Source: Fischerella sp.
Lineage (GTDB): Bacteria; Cyanobacteriota; Cyanobacteriia; Cyanobacteriales; Nostocaceae
Direction: 5' to 3'
Assembly (NCBI GenBank): GCA_026419705.1
Contig: JANZYY010000050.1
Coordinates: forward strand, 1 to 15,902
Length of the DNA stretch: 15,902 bases
The translations under genes were made by a program, and so were the position numbers. The notes below the pieces were generated by a model that was not told the origin of the DNA, ran no database searches, and saw only the letters and a program-made list of their open reading frames with translations. Positions 6,599 to 15,147 of this stretch are shown here, in pieces; within the stretch, counting starts at the first letter, position 1; each line of letters starts with the position of its first letter.

Positions 6599-7249
6599 CT
6601 AATCATTACATCAGGAAAATGGATCAAGTCCATTTCAATTAGCGAACGGCAGATTGCTTTCTCATTTTGATTTTTTGTGCAAGTAAAATGGCAGATTACT
6701 TTCTCAATATGTCTGAATGCTTTCTCATTTCAGTAATTCACGCACTCATGACAAATATCGCGCTTGTAGCAAAAGCCATTGCAGATTTGCTCTCAAAGAG
6801 TAGAGTAACGGCTTGTCTTAGACATTAGACAAAGCGATCGCTGGGTATGTGTACAGTTGCTAGACCCAAAGAAAACACCGACCTTAACCGTATTATTGCT
6901 GAATAGGTCAAAAAAGTGACATTTTTAAATTAAGTGGTTAATATATAATTTAATCTAGCATTTCTTACAGCAATTTAATTTTTGATTTTAAATTTTTGAG
7001 CTACTGCCTTACTTTTCTAAAGTTAAAGCAAGTGGCGTTATTTTGGATTAAAAGTTTTAACTACAAGCTTATTTCACAAATCTCAAATAATACTACCCTA
7101 TCCCATATTGATATTAATTTTATCCCTTTAATGTGATAGTAAATTGAATATAAAATAAAAAAATCATAGTAATTATCGTTATTTTATCAACTGTTAAATC
7201 TTATAAAAATTAAATTGTAAGCCATAAAAATGGCTGGAGAAATTTATCA
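6599..7249. other. Non-coding region upstream of the vWA-tubulin operon
   Basis: This 650-bp stretch holds an imperfect triple repeat (6649-6731), a small hairpin (AAATGGA 6617-6623 with TCCATTT 6629-6635) and a HIP1 site near 6834. It becomes strongly AT-rich from about 6920 to 7249, the probable promoter region of the operon starting at 7250. I find no clear -35/-10 pair. Tiny open frames at 6748-6828 and 6847-6906 look like noise or relics. Confidence 0.55.
6649..6731. repeat. Three 20-nt direct repeats on a 21-nt register
   Basis: Copies lie at 6649-6668, 6691-6710 and 6712-6731. Copies 1 and 2 match at 17 of 20 positions, and 1 and 3 at 16 of 20. The shared core is CTTTCTCA. Starts are 42 and 21 nt apart, whole multiples of two helical turns, as seen for arrays of protein-binding sites. 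The left copy begins 51 bp after the toxin truncation. They may be transposase-binding sites at a transposon end or operator repeats; I cannot tell which. Confidence 0.5.
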
Positions 7250-9081
7250 ATGAGTTTTCGATACTGCAAGCATTGGTTAAGATTTACTTCCATCCCAAGT
7301 ATTGTTGCTTTAGCTCTAATATCTACTCTTACCTACTTTAGTGCATTTGCTCAGAATACTCCAAAAGGGGGAATTGACTGGATTTTGGTAATAGATACTT
7401 CTGCTTCAATGCGTGGTGTAGGCCGAAAAAAAACATCTTTGCTCAAGTAAAGAATTCTGTGACTGAATTTGTAAACACGGCTAGATTGGGCGATACAGTT
7501 ACTATTTATTCTTTTGACAAAGATGTAACTCTAAATGCCAATAATATCACCATTACTAGTAATCTTGACCGAAGTAAGCTCAAGCAAATAATTAGCTCAC
7601 TCCAGGCTCAGGGTATGCGTACTCATACAGGTAAGGCTGTGCAAAAGACGCTGCAACATTCTGCTGTGTTAAACCAACCTGCTGATGCTCTTGGTCGCAC
7701 TGTCAGTATAGTATTTTTGACAGACGGATTAGAGGATGTGGTTGGTATTCCTAATCCTGTTTCCATCCCTAGTAATACCCAATTCTTGCGCCAGCAACAA
7801 TGTAAACCATATATATTTTTCGTCTCTTTGGGACTAAAAGAACACGAAAAGCAACTGAATGAATTTGCCAGCAATCCAGCGCTTTCCGGAAAGGGAAAGG
7901 TATTGCAAGATCCTGGAGGTGTTCAACTCAATAAGTTGGCTCAAAATATCCGACCAGTACTGATTAAACCCAAGCTTGATGTCAATTTACCTACTCCCAA
8001 TTTGCAGCCAATATTGCCTGGAACAACTACTAAACCGCTCAATATTAATGGCATTAGTAATGTCAAGGCTACAGTAAATTTGCAACTGGAAGACCTTAAC
8101 CAAAGTGGCATTCGCTTAATTCCCCGCGATCGCACAATCGACTTAGTTGCGAATAGACCAACAGTCATTCCCGTGCGTTTGCAGATACCAGCAGAGGTTA
8201 AGCGAGGTGTTCATAGCTTGCGCTTGGTGTTGACGACCGCAGACAAAGCGATCGCACCAATTAAAATAGACCTGCCTGTAACCATTAAGCCAACACTAAA
8301 AGTGCAACCTACAAAGATAGATTTTGGCTCCACAGAAGCAGGTAAAACAACTGAAACCCAAACTTTAGTAGTCAAAAGTGATATATCCGCAACAGCTAAA
8401 TTACAACTGCAAGGCAATTCCAAAGATATTTCTCTAGCACAACCTTCAGCAGGCATATCCTTGCAAGTTGGGGAAACTAAAATTCCTGTGCAGTTACGGG
8501 TTGCTGATAACAGTTCTGAAGGTAAGCGCACCTTCACTTTGGTACTAATCCCAGATGATCCGATTGCAAGTCCGATCAGTACAGAAGTTTATCTAGATAT
8601 TTTGATACCACTGGGACGAAAAATCATTACTTGGTCGCTCTTAGTGCTGCTAGTGTTGTTAATTGCTCCGATCGCAATTTGTTTGATTCAACGCAAAACG
8701 CCTTTGGAATTACTCCAAGATATCCGCACCCGCACCCACCTAGAAGGAGAACTGGAAGTACTAGAACCACTACCAATATCGCCGGAAGAACAATACATCA
8801 GTCTTACTCACTTGCAAGTGAATAAAGTGCGTCTGAGCGTATTAATACCAGCGATCGCTTCTACAAATGCCGATGCCGAATTAGTCACAATTTGGCGGAC
8901 AGGCAGAAAGCACGTAGATTTACGGTGTGTACAAGGTATTACCTTTGTCAATAATGAAAAGATAACTACGGCTCAACTTTACAATGAGGATACTATCCAA
9001 CTTGGTAACGTTAAGCTGCGATTTAACTGGATTGGACAGCAACGGCCCTTTGAGCAGAGCAGTGGGCTGTCAAACTATTGA
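7250..9081 (+). CDS. Exported vWA-domain membrane protein (frameshift in A8)
   Basis: Two frames together give about 610 residues. Frame one (7250-7450) has a signal peptide (residues ~11-35, ending SAFAQ) and the MIDAS start DTSAS (49-53). It then runs into A8 (7426-7433) and stops at TAA 7448-7450. Frame -1, read from 7432, gives NIFAQVKNSVTEF and continues to 9081. The rest of the MIDAS follows there: T127 in HTGKA and D159 in FLTDG. After the vWA domain (~43-240) come beta-rich repeats (~270-455), a membrane helix (~458-480) and a ~130-residue cytoplasmic tail ending in an FHA-like strand pattern (LYNEDTIQLGNVKLRF). Most of the protein is thus outside the membrane and the tail inside. One extra A, by slippage or in the true genome, restores the full protein. 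First gene of the operon. Confidence 0.75.
7424..7434 (+). other. A8 slippery run at the frame change
   Basis: In the signal-peptide frame the codons are CGA AAA AAA ACA. A -1 shift on A-AAA-AAA gives AAA AAC and rejoins the long frame. Nine A instead of eight would make a continuous gene. Homopolymer runs like this can arise from sequencing error, mutation, transcriptional slippage or -1 ribosomal frameshifting. Confidence 0.7.
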
Positions 9082-9091
9082 ATTATGTCAC

Positions 9092-9097
9092 AGGAGA
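9092..9097 (+). promoter_or_regulatory. Shine-Dalgarno site of the tubulin-like gene
   Basis: AGGAGA lies 4-5 bases before the ATG at 9102, within the 20-bp gap after the vWA stop. It selects 9102 over the TTG at 9078, which overlaps the vWA stop. Confidence 0.75.
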
Positions 9098-9101
9098 GTG
9101 C

Positions 9102-11834
9102 ATGTCGCGTCCCACGGTTGTTTTTCGTCCTACCGTTGTCATTGGGTTAGGAGGAACGGGTTATGAAGTTGTGCTTAAGCTCAAAAAGCGATTTATAGAT
9201 GTTTACGGTTCAGTACCAGAAATTATTCGTTTTCTTTCAATTGATACTACCGAAAACATCCAAGAACGAGAAAAATCGCCTGATGGCACGAAGGTTTTCC
9301 TAGAACCTAACGAACTTTACGCAATTTCAGTAGCAAATCCAACATGTATAACACGTAACGACCACATCGCTGAATGGTGGCCAAGGGAGATTCCCACATC
9401 CAGCCTGATCAGTGGTGCCGGACAAATTCGAGCGCGTGGACGCTTGGCTTTATTTGCCAAAGTAGGTGATATTAATGGTTTAATTGCTCAAGCAATCAGT
9501 GCTGTACGCGAAATTCGTACTGGCAAACAAGCTTTTTCAGACAACTTTCAAGTTTCTAGTCGCGATGGTGTTGAAATTTTTATTATTGCTAGTTTAGCTG
9601 GTGGGACGGGTAGCGGCACGTTTTTAGATGTAGCATTTTTGGCACGACAACACCTCAATAGTTTTTCCAATATTACTGGAGTATTTGTTTTACCAAGGGT
9701 ATTTGCCAATCTCCCCCAAACTCACTTAGTTAAATCGAATGCCTATGGCGCTCTTAAGGAAATTGAATACTTTTGGGGGTTATCACCGTCCAACGCCATT
9801 GAAATTGATTATGGTATTTCCAAAGTCAAAGCCGATCGCCCTCCCTTTGATGCAGTATTTTTAATTGATGGCATTAACAAAAAAGGAACTGTTGTCAGCC
9901 GTCCTGATGATTTGCAAAATTTAATTGCAGATGGCTTGTACATCCAAATTGGTTCTCAAATCGGTCTAGATGCTGCTAACGTTGCCGATAATATTCGTGC
10001 TTATCTTGCAACTGGAGAAAAAGTCCGAGGACGTTATATCAACTATTGTAGTTTTGGCTTTGCTACTCTAACTTTGCCTGTACAGCAATATGAGCGGATG
10101 AAACTAGAAGACGCTCAAAACTTGCTGAAGAATGAGTTAATGGCATCTACGCCAACAATTGATTTAGAAAGCGAAATTATAAGGTTTTTACAAGACTGCA
10201 AGTTAGTAGAAGCTACTACTGTCTTAGATTCATTGATTGAAACCAGACAAGGTGGACAAATCAAACCAGAGTTCAGAATTGGTGAAATGCGCTTTGATCG
10301 CACAGCCTTACCAACAATCAAGGAACTCTACAAACGGCAGTTGGATCAAATGGAGCAACGGACGGCTCAAGAACTAGGATTGAATTTTTATCGTTTAGAA
10401 CAAACTGCAACTGCTGCTATCTCTGCTTGGTTAGAACGGGGTATCAACCGTCCCAATGGTCTAGCTTCTACCTTAGAATTTGTGACTAAATTATCCCAAA
10501 AACTGGATGAATTACAACAGACTGTGCAGCGCAAGGCGCAAGAGGCACAATCTAATTTCAGTACTTTGAAATTAGAAGCCCAAGAAGACAAGATTAAAGA
10601 AGCCGCAGAAGCATTTTTCTTAAATAAAAATACTATCCAAGCAACTTGTCAGAGATATAAAGAGCGGGTTGACCAAAAGTGGAAAATTTACTTACATTGG
10701 AAGCGGTGTGATAAAGCAGCTGAACTCTATGGTGTGTTGCGAAATAGAGTAGAAGAAATTAAAGAAAAGTGCCAACGAATTCACAACAACCTAGATAAAG
10801 TTTATCGAGATTTAGAACAGAGTTATATTGAAGTCAGCCGCCAAAGTAATAATGACAATCCTTTTATTCACACAATTGCACGTATCAATCTGCAATCAAA
10901 ACGGCCCAAAATTAGTGGCGAAGACTTCATCCGTTGGTATCGAGAACAATTTCAAACTTTGACTAAATGGGCAGAGAAAAAAGCTGAAGATGTCAAGAAG
11001 GAAATTCTCGCATTTGTAGATGAGGCTTACCATCCACTCACCAGTATGACAGTTGAGCAGGTTTTGGCAGATAGCAATCCAGAAGATGCGGGACAAGATT
11101 TGCAACAACTTGGCAAACTGGCTGTTCCTCTGTGGCAGTATCAAGATTCCGAAATTCCTGCTAAACAGCAGCATGTCATTACAGAGTTTTATTACTACGG
11201 AGTAGAAAGTAACAAAACTGTTTTTAGCGATCCGCCTCTTGCGAGTCGTTTGCCAAAAGGAAGAAATAATCCGTCTTTTGTACCTACAGGCGAAGCCCAC
11301 AAAGTCACCCTGTTTCGAGTGGAAATAGGTGTGCCTTTATTTGCCTTCAATGGCATGAAAGATATGGAGCTAGCTTACCTAGATCCAGATAAAGTCTTCA
11401 AGCATTTAGACCGTAATTGGACAAACTTACCTAATTTAATACCTCCAGAAGATGATGGTGGGGCATTACGTTGGTTTGCTTTAGCACTCGCACCCGACCC
11501 ATATAAGTTAATTGTTAATCAGAGAAAGCAATATTTTGTCCATACAGACCAAGCAAGAAAATTAGAGGGCGGAGTTTTGCTTTTGGGAGGCGATCGCAAG
11601 TCAGCATTCAAAGCTTTCAAAAGTAACTTGCCTCTAGTCAAAGAAATTGCTGACAAAGTTGAGCATATTACTCACCAAGATCAGGACAAAGCCAAATCTA
11701 TTTTGGAAAACTACATTGTTCACCTGACTCAGCGTTTAGGGCAGGGCCAAGTTGATTACCAGATTAAAGAACAAGTGGAAATGGAAATCCAGGAAATTGA
11801 AGCCTACCTAGAAAATTTGGATGTGATTACCTAG
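9102..11834 (+). CDS. Tubulin-like GTPase protein (Tubulin_2 type)
   Basis: This 910-aa protein has an N-terminal tubulin/FtsZ-like domain (~1-350). Landmarks are VVIGLGGTG (12-20, first nucleotide loop), FLSIDT (44-49), GQIRARGRLALF (107-118), the tubulin signature GGTGSGT (167-173) in ASLAGGTGSGTFLDVAF, FVLPRVF (195-201), RPPFDAVFLID (246-256) and SFGFATLTLP (317-326). The last ~550 residues are mainly helical, with probable coiled coil around 440-640, and have no membrane segment. The family is a widespread but little-studied bacterial branch of the tubulin superfamily. GTP binding and polymerisation are inferred from the intact loops. It lies 20 bp after the vWA gene and upstream of a membrane protein that seems to carry a degenerate copy of the same domain. 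FtsZ, TubZ and BtubA/B are excluded by length and by motifs around the signature. Confidence 0.85.
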   Translation: MSRPTVVFRPTVVIGLGGTGYEVVLKLKKRFIDVYGSVPEIIRFLSIDTTENIQEREKSPDGTKVFLEPNELYAISVANPTCITRNDHIAEWWPREIPTSSLISGAGQIRARGRLALFAKVGDINGLIAQAISAVREIRTGKQAFSDNFQVSSRDGVEIFIIASLAGGTGSGTFLDVAFLARQHLNSFSNITGVFVLPRVFANLPQTHLVKSNAYGALKEIEYFWGLSPSNAIEIDYGISKVKADRPPFDAVFLIDGINKKGTVVSRPDDLQNLIADGLYIQIGSQIGLDAANVADNIRAYLATGEKVRGRYINYCSFGFATLTLPVQQYERMKLEDAQNLLKNELMASTPTIDLESEIIRFLQDCKLVEATTVLDSLIETRQGGQIKPEFRIGEMRFDRTALPTIKELYKRQLDQMEQRTAQELGLNFYRLEQTATAAISAWLERGINRPNGLASTLEFVTKLSQKLDELQQTVQRKAQEAQSNFSTLKLEAQEDKIKEAAEAFFLNKNTIQATCQRYKERVDQKWKIYLHWKRCDKAAELYGVLRNRVEEIKEKCQRIHNNLDKVYRDLEQSYIEVSRQSNNDNPFIHTIARINLQSKRPKISGEDFIRWYREQFQTLTKWAEKKAEDVKKEILAFVDEAYHPLTSMTVEQVLADSNPEDAGQDLQQLGKLAVPLWQYQDSEIPAKQQHVITEFYYYGVESNKTVFSDPPLASRLPKGRNNPSFVPTGEAHKVTLFRVEIGVPLFAFNGMKDMELAYLDPDKVFKHLDRNWTNLPNLIPPEDDGGALRWFALALAPDPYKLIVNQRKQYFVHTDQARKLEGGVLLLGGDRKSAFKAFKSNLPLVKEIADKVEHITHQDQDKAKSILENYIVHLTQRLGQGQVDYQIKEQVEMEIQEIEAYLENLDVIT

Positions 11835-11881
11835 CCTATATAGCGCTTCTCCTTTGAATGAAGTACAGCTTTATCGGTGCT

Positions 11882-11930
11882 CATCTGTGTACCCTACGGG
11901 AAGCCGCGCAAAGCGCGTCTACATCTGTGT
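11882..11930. repeat. Small dispersed repeat flanked by 9-bp direct repeats
   Basis: A 31-nt block (11891-11921) begins ACCCTACGGGAAGCC and holds the palindrome GCGCAAAGCGC (11907-11917). It is bounded on both sides by CATCTGTGT (11882-11890 and 11922-11930). Blocks with 'ccctacgggaagccgc' and 'gcgcgtctac' are, as I recall, abundant in Nostoc. Very small mobile repeats (SDRs) have been described there. It lies in the 163-bp gap between the second and third genes of the operon. Confidence 0.6.
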
Positions 11931-11997
11931 TCGTTTTTTATCTTGTACTGTCATCCAATTGCAAACTGCTATAATCTGCACTCTTAAAATTATCCTC

Positions 11998-14900
11998 ATG
12001 CCGAAACCAACCATTCTAATTACACTCGATCCTCACAGTGCGGCTTTTTGTGCAGCCATTAAACGACAACTTAAACAATTTTCCACTGTCCAAAGCCGCC
12101 TAATTCACATGTATGTCCTCACCTGTGATGGTCAAAGTTTTGACTTCAGTACTGAGTTAGATCGGTTTGCTGATACAAGTTTTGATCTTGCCCAAACTGA
12201 CGGTAGAAAAAATTCTCTCTGCCAAATCCGTACTCAGTTTACCAAAGCGACTGACGAACTACAAACAATCCTGATTGATTTACTCAAATCAGTCAATCAA
12301 TCTCCAGAAGCGATCGCTGCGAAACAACAAGGAGTTGAAATCAGTCGCTGGTACAAAATATACATCATGTTCTCAGCCAGCAATCAGCTTGCTAGAGGAG
12401 TAGTTTTTGATCTGGCACGCCTAATTCGCTGGCTATTTACTAAATACTTTACAGATATCCCCCACAGTTTAGAATCGTTGTTGCTATTACCAGGATTATT
12501 TACCCATGCAGGAACAGCAGATTACAGTGCAGCCTACGCGCTTCTCAAAGAGCTAGATCACAAGATGACTAGTGGAGTTGTAATTGCAAATAATCAAAAA
12601 AGACCGCCTTTTGATAACTGTTGGCTAATTGACGAGCGAATCGGGGAACTCAAAGCTAATTTACAAAGCTATGCTGATGCTTTCGCGGGTTTTCTCACTG
12701 TTGAATTAGAAACCAGCGGATTATTGATTGGTACACACAAAGTCCGGGGGAAAATTCCTGCTTACAGTGCTTTTGGCTACGGAGAGTTGTTTTTTCCAGC
12801 AGAAACAGCTATCAATCGTTTGAGTACAGCTTTAGCTGCTGATATTCTTAAAGAGTTTTTGGCACAACCAGAATTGACGCGAGAGGCAAATCGCAAGTTA
12901 CTATTATATGCCAAAGAATTTGTACTCAGCGAAGAGTATACCGATGCATTACTTCAATTAGAGCGAGATAATGGTAAACCAGTTTGGCAAGATTTTAGTC
13001 CGCACTTTGACATTCGTCCTGGCAAAGCTCAAGAATATGGACTGGAATTGCAGCGTGCTTATCGGCAATTTGCCAATAAAGAATTACTTCTGTATAAGCG
13101 TACGCTAGAAAGTTGTTGCAAACAAGTGCAGACAGCACTAACTACTTTCTTGGATCACCATATTAATCGCTATGCTGATGCTGTACCTAGTGGCTTGCAT
13201 GAAGCTGTTAGGTTATTAAATATCTTGACTTATGCATATTTGGAATTACAAACTGACTCTATTAGCGATCAACCTCAGAATTTGATTACAGAACTGCGTG
13301 CGGCTGAAGCATTTCTTGACTCAAGATTACAAGTCACAATTGATCGAGAAGCCACGCAAAATCTACTCAACCAAATTTTTTCTTTAAAATTGCGACGGCA
13401 ACAATTACAATATGCTTTAGATGAAAAAAAGTCCAATCAACAACTGCAAGAGTTACAAACAATTCAAGAACAGCTAGAAACGGCGATCGCTGAGTATCGC
13501 CAAGCGTTAAATACAGAAATCGAACAAGCTCGACAAATTCGGTTTATGGCGATCGCTCGCGCTCGCGAACAAGCCGAAGCAGCGATCGTTGTAGCTCAAA
13601 AACACTTAACTGCCATTGAAAATCAACTGGAAACAGCCACAGACAACCTCAATGAACTGCTAGCAGAAGAAAGCCGTTTTCGCTCTCAGTATCTAGTTAT
13701 TTATCCGACACTGATTGCTGTTGCTTTATTCGGTTTGTTGATTCTGACTGGAATTTTTAGCCAATCAACACTGTGGCTGTTATTCCAACAAATTTGGGGT
13801 AACTTAGTTCATCACCTGCTGGGAACAGCGGTAACAATTCTGACATACTTAGGAATAGTTTGGCTCAAGTACAGCACTAACATTCGCGATCGCATCTCAA
13901 AGGTTCAAAAACACATTAAACGACTAGAAAGCAGTTTGAAAGCAACCGCCGTAGAATTGCGGCGCAGCTATAACGAGCAATTAAAGTTAGAGTACGATTT
14001 ATACGCCCAAAATCTCCGCATTGAGGCGTTGAATTATCTGATTAAAACAGCTAAACAAAGAGCTGAAACTTTACATCAAACTCTATCCAACTTTTCTCAA
14101 CTACACAATAATTTAATTGCTAAACGCGAACTAGCTACCACGACTTTTTCTGAAATTCGGCTAACAGTTCTGACTGACGCGGATATTGATGCTTATTATC
14201 AAAGTGTCCTTTCAAAATTGGCAATTAATAGATTCATTCAAGAACAAGTTAGCCGTTCTCAGTCATGGCAAATTTCTTCTGAAGCATTTGAGAATCAACT
14301 CATTAGCTTTACTCGCCAACAATTCGAGCATTTGAGTGATTTGTCGATTGGAGAAGCACTGAAGCAACCAGATATAATTGCGGCCAACACAGCCAGCCTG
14401 CTTATGAATCAGCTTCATGATAGTGCTAACCTGTTGCTGCGACTTCAAGATATTGATACTAATTTAAACCCGACTTCTCAACGAGAACTTACCCTGTGGG
14501 TGTCAGCAAAAGATAAAGAACAAATTTTTGAGCATTACAGTCGCATTAGCCGCACTTTAACAGTATTAGTAGGGGAAGACGAGCAACGTTTGTGTGTTTT
14601 AACTCGTTCATTAGGCTTTCCGGCTTATTTTCTCAGTCAAATTGAGTTTTATCGAGACTGCTATGAGCGTACTCAGAGCGAACAAATAAAGCAAGACGAA
14701 AATATTCCCGATTTAATACCAGAGGAAATTGGTAAAAGTCAAGAATTTACCCAGGCTTATAAAAATTTGCTATTAGCCTATACCCTTGGGTTATTATCTC
14801 AAAATGCTCAAGAAGATTATCAGTTTAATGGTCAATTACTTGGTAGAGACAGAGAACAAATTTCCTTGGCTTTAGCAACTGAGTTCAGTTTTCAAGAATT

Positions 14901-15051
14901 ATATGGAGAGTTACAAGCATGCATAGAAACATTTGAGCATGATTTAATTTACTCTAAATTACAGGAAATAGTAACATCTGCAAAAGATTTATCTCATTAC
15001 GAACGTAAACTTTTAGACCATCTACTTTCAGAGTATAACCCTCTGAATTAG
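11998..15051 (+). CDS. Coiled-coil membrane protein with degenerate tubulin-like domain
   Basis: A 1017-aa protein. By eye, residues 1-290 follow the neighbouring tubulin-like protein block by block. ILITLDPHS aligns with VVIGLGGTG, IYIMFSASNQLARGVVFDLA (121-140) with IFIIASLAGGTGSGTFLDVA, and LLPGLF (163-168) with VLPRVF. RPPFDNCWLID (202-212) aligns with RPPFDAVFLID, and SAFGYGELFFP (257-267) with CSFGFATLTLP. Both nucleotide loops are replaced, so GTP binding is unlikely. Residues ~460-560 are a coiled coil rich in Q, E and A. Two hydrophobic segments (~566-587 and ~604-624) anchor it, and a second coiled coil follows (~630-715). Both large ends are probably cytoplasmic. ATG 11998 is chosen because MPKPTILITL begins the domain; the frame continues to a TTG at 11854, but that extension is repeat sequence. 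No Shine-Dalgarno sequence is visible. The gene is likely co-transcribed with the vWA and tubulin-like genes. Confidence 0.75.
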   Translation: MPKPTILITLDPHSAAFCAAIKRQLKQFSTVQSRLIHMYVLTCDGQSFDFSTELDRFADTSFDLAQTDGRKNSLCQIRTQFTKATDELQTILIDLLKSVNQSPEAIAAKQQGVEISRWYKIYIMFSASNQLARGVVFDLARLIRWLFTKYFTDIPHSLESLLLLPGLFTHAGTADYSAAYALLKELDHKMTSGVVIANNQKRPPFDNCWLIDERIGELKANLQSYADAFAGFLTVELETSGLLIGTHKVRGKIPAYSAFGYGELFFPAETAINRLSTALAADILKEFLAQPELTREANRKLLLYAKEFVLSEEYTDALLQLERDNGKPVWQDFSPHFDIRPGKAQEYGLELQRAYRQFANKELLLYKRTLESCCKQVQTALTTFLDHHINRYADAVPSGLHEAVRLLNILTYAYLELQTDSISDQPQNLITELRAAEAFLDSRLQVTIDREATQNLLNQIFSLKLRRQQLQYALDEKKSNQQLQELQTIQEQLETAIAEYRQALNTEIEQARQIRFMAIARAREQAEAAIVVAQKHLTAIENQLETATDNLNELLAEESRFRSQYLVIYPTLIAVALFGLLILTGIFSQSTLWLLFQQIWGNLVHHLLGTAVTILTYLGIVWLKYSTNIRDRISKVQKHIKRLESSLKATAVELRRSYNEQLKLEYDLYAQNLRIEALNYLIKTAKQRAETLHQTLSNFSQLHNNLIAKRELATTTFSEIRLTVLTDADIDAYYQSVLSKLAINRFIQEQVSRSQSWQISSEAFENQLISFTRQQFEHLSDLSIGEALKQPDIIAANTASLLMNQLHDSANLLLRLQDIDTNLNPTSQRELTLWVSAKDKEQIFEHYSRISRTLTVLVGEDEQRLCVLTRSLGFPAYFLSQIEFYRDCYERTQSEQIKQDENIPDLIPEEIGKSQEFTQAYKNLLLAYTLGLLSQNAQEDYQFNGQLLGRDREQISLALATEFSFQELYGELQACIETFEHDLIYSKLQEIVTSAKDLSHYERKLLDHLLSEYNPLN

Positions 15052-15147
15052 TATTTTCCTTATTGGTAAGTCACAAATAATATGAAATCTGTTTTCATCT
15101 TTAAAAAATGTCACTAAATTTCATGATTTAAGTGTAATATTTGAGTT

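Noticed and set aside
6748..6828. 26-codon open frame (MTNIALVAKAIADLL...)
   Set aside because: It vaguely recalls the N-terminus of an HsdM-type protein but is too short, with no continuing homology in any frame.
7459..9081. A separate gene starting at GTG 7459
   Set aside because: The start falls inside the vWA domain, after the DxSxS motif; the two frames clearly belong to one gene.
9078..9101. Upstream TTG start for the tubulin-like gene
   Set aside because: It overlaps the vWA stop and lies before a good AGGAGA; the ATG at 9102 begins the conserved domain with correct spacing.
10896..11300. 134-codon minus-strand open frame within the tubulin-like gene
   Set aside because: Shadow frame; the plus-strand protein is continuous and coherent across it.
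11854..11997. 48-residue N-terminal extension of the coiled-coil membrane protein from a TTG
   Set aside because: It translates a dispersed repeat and low-complexity spacer, has no Shine-Dalgarno sequence, and the domain begins naturally at MPKPTILITL.
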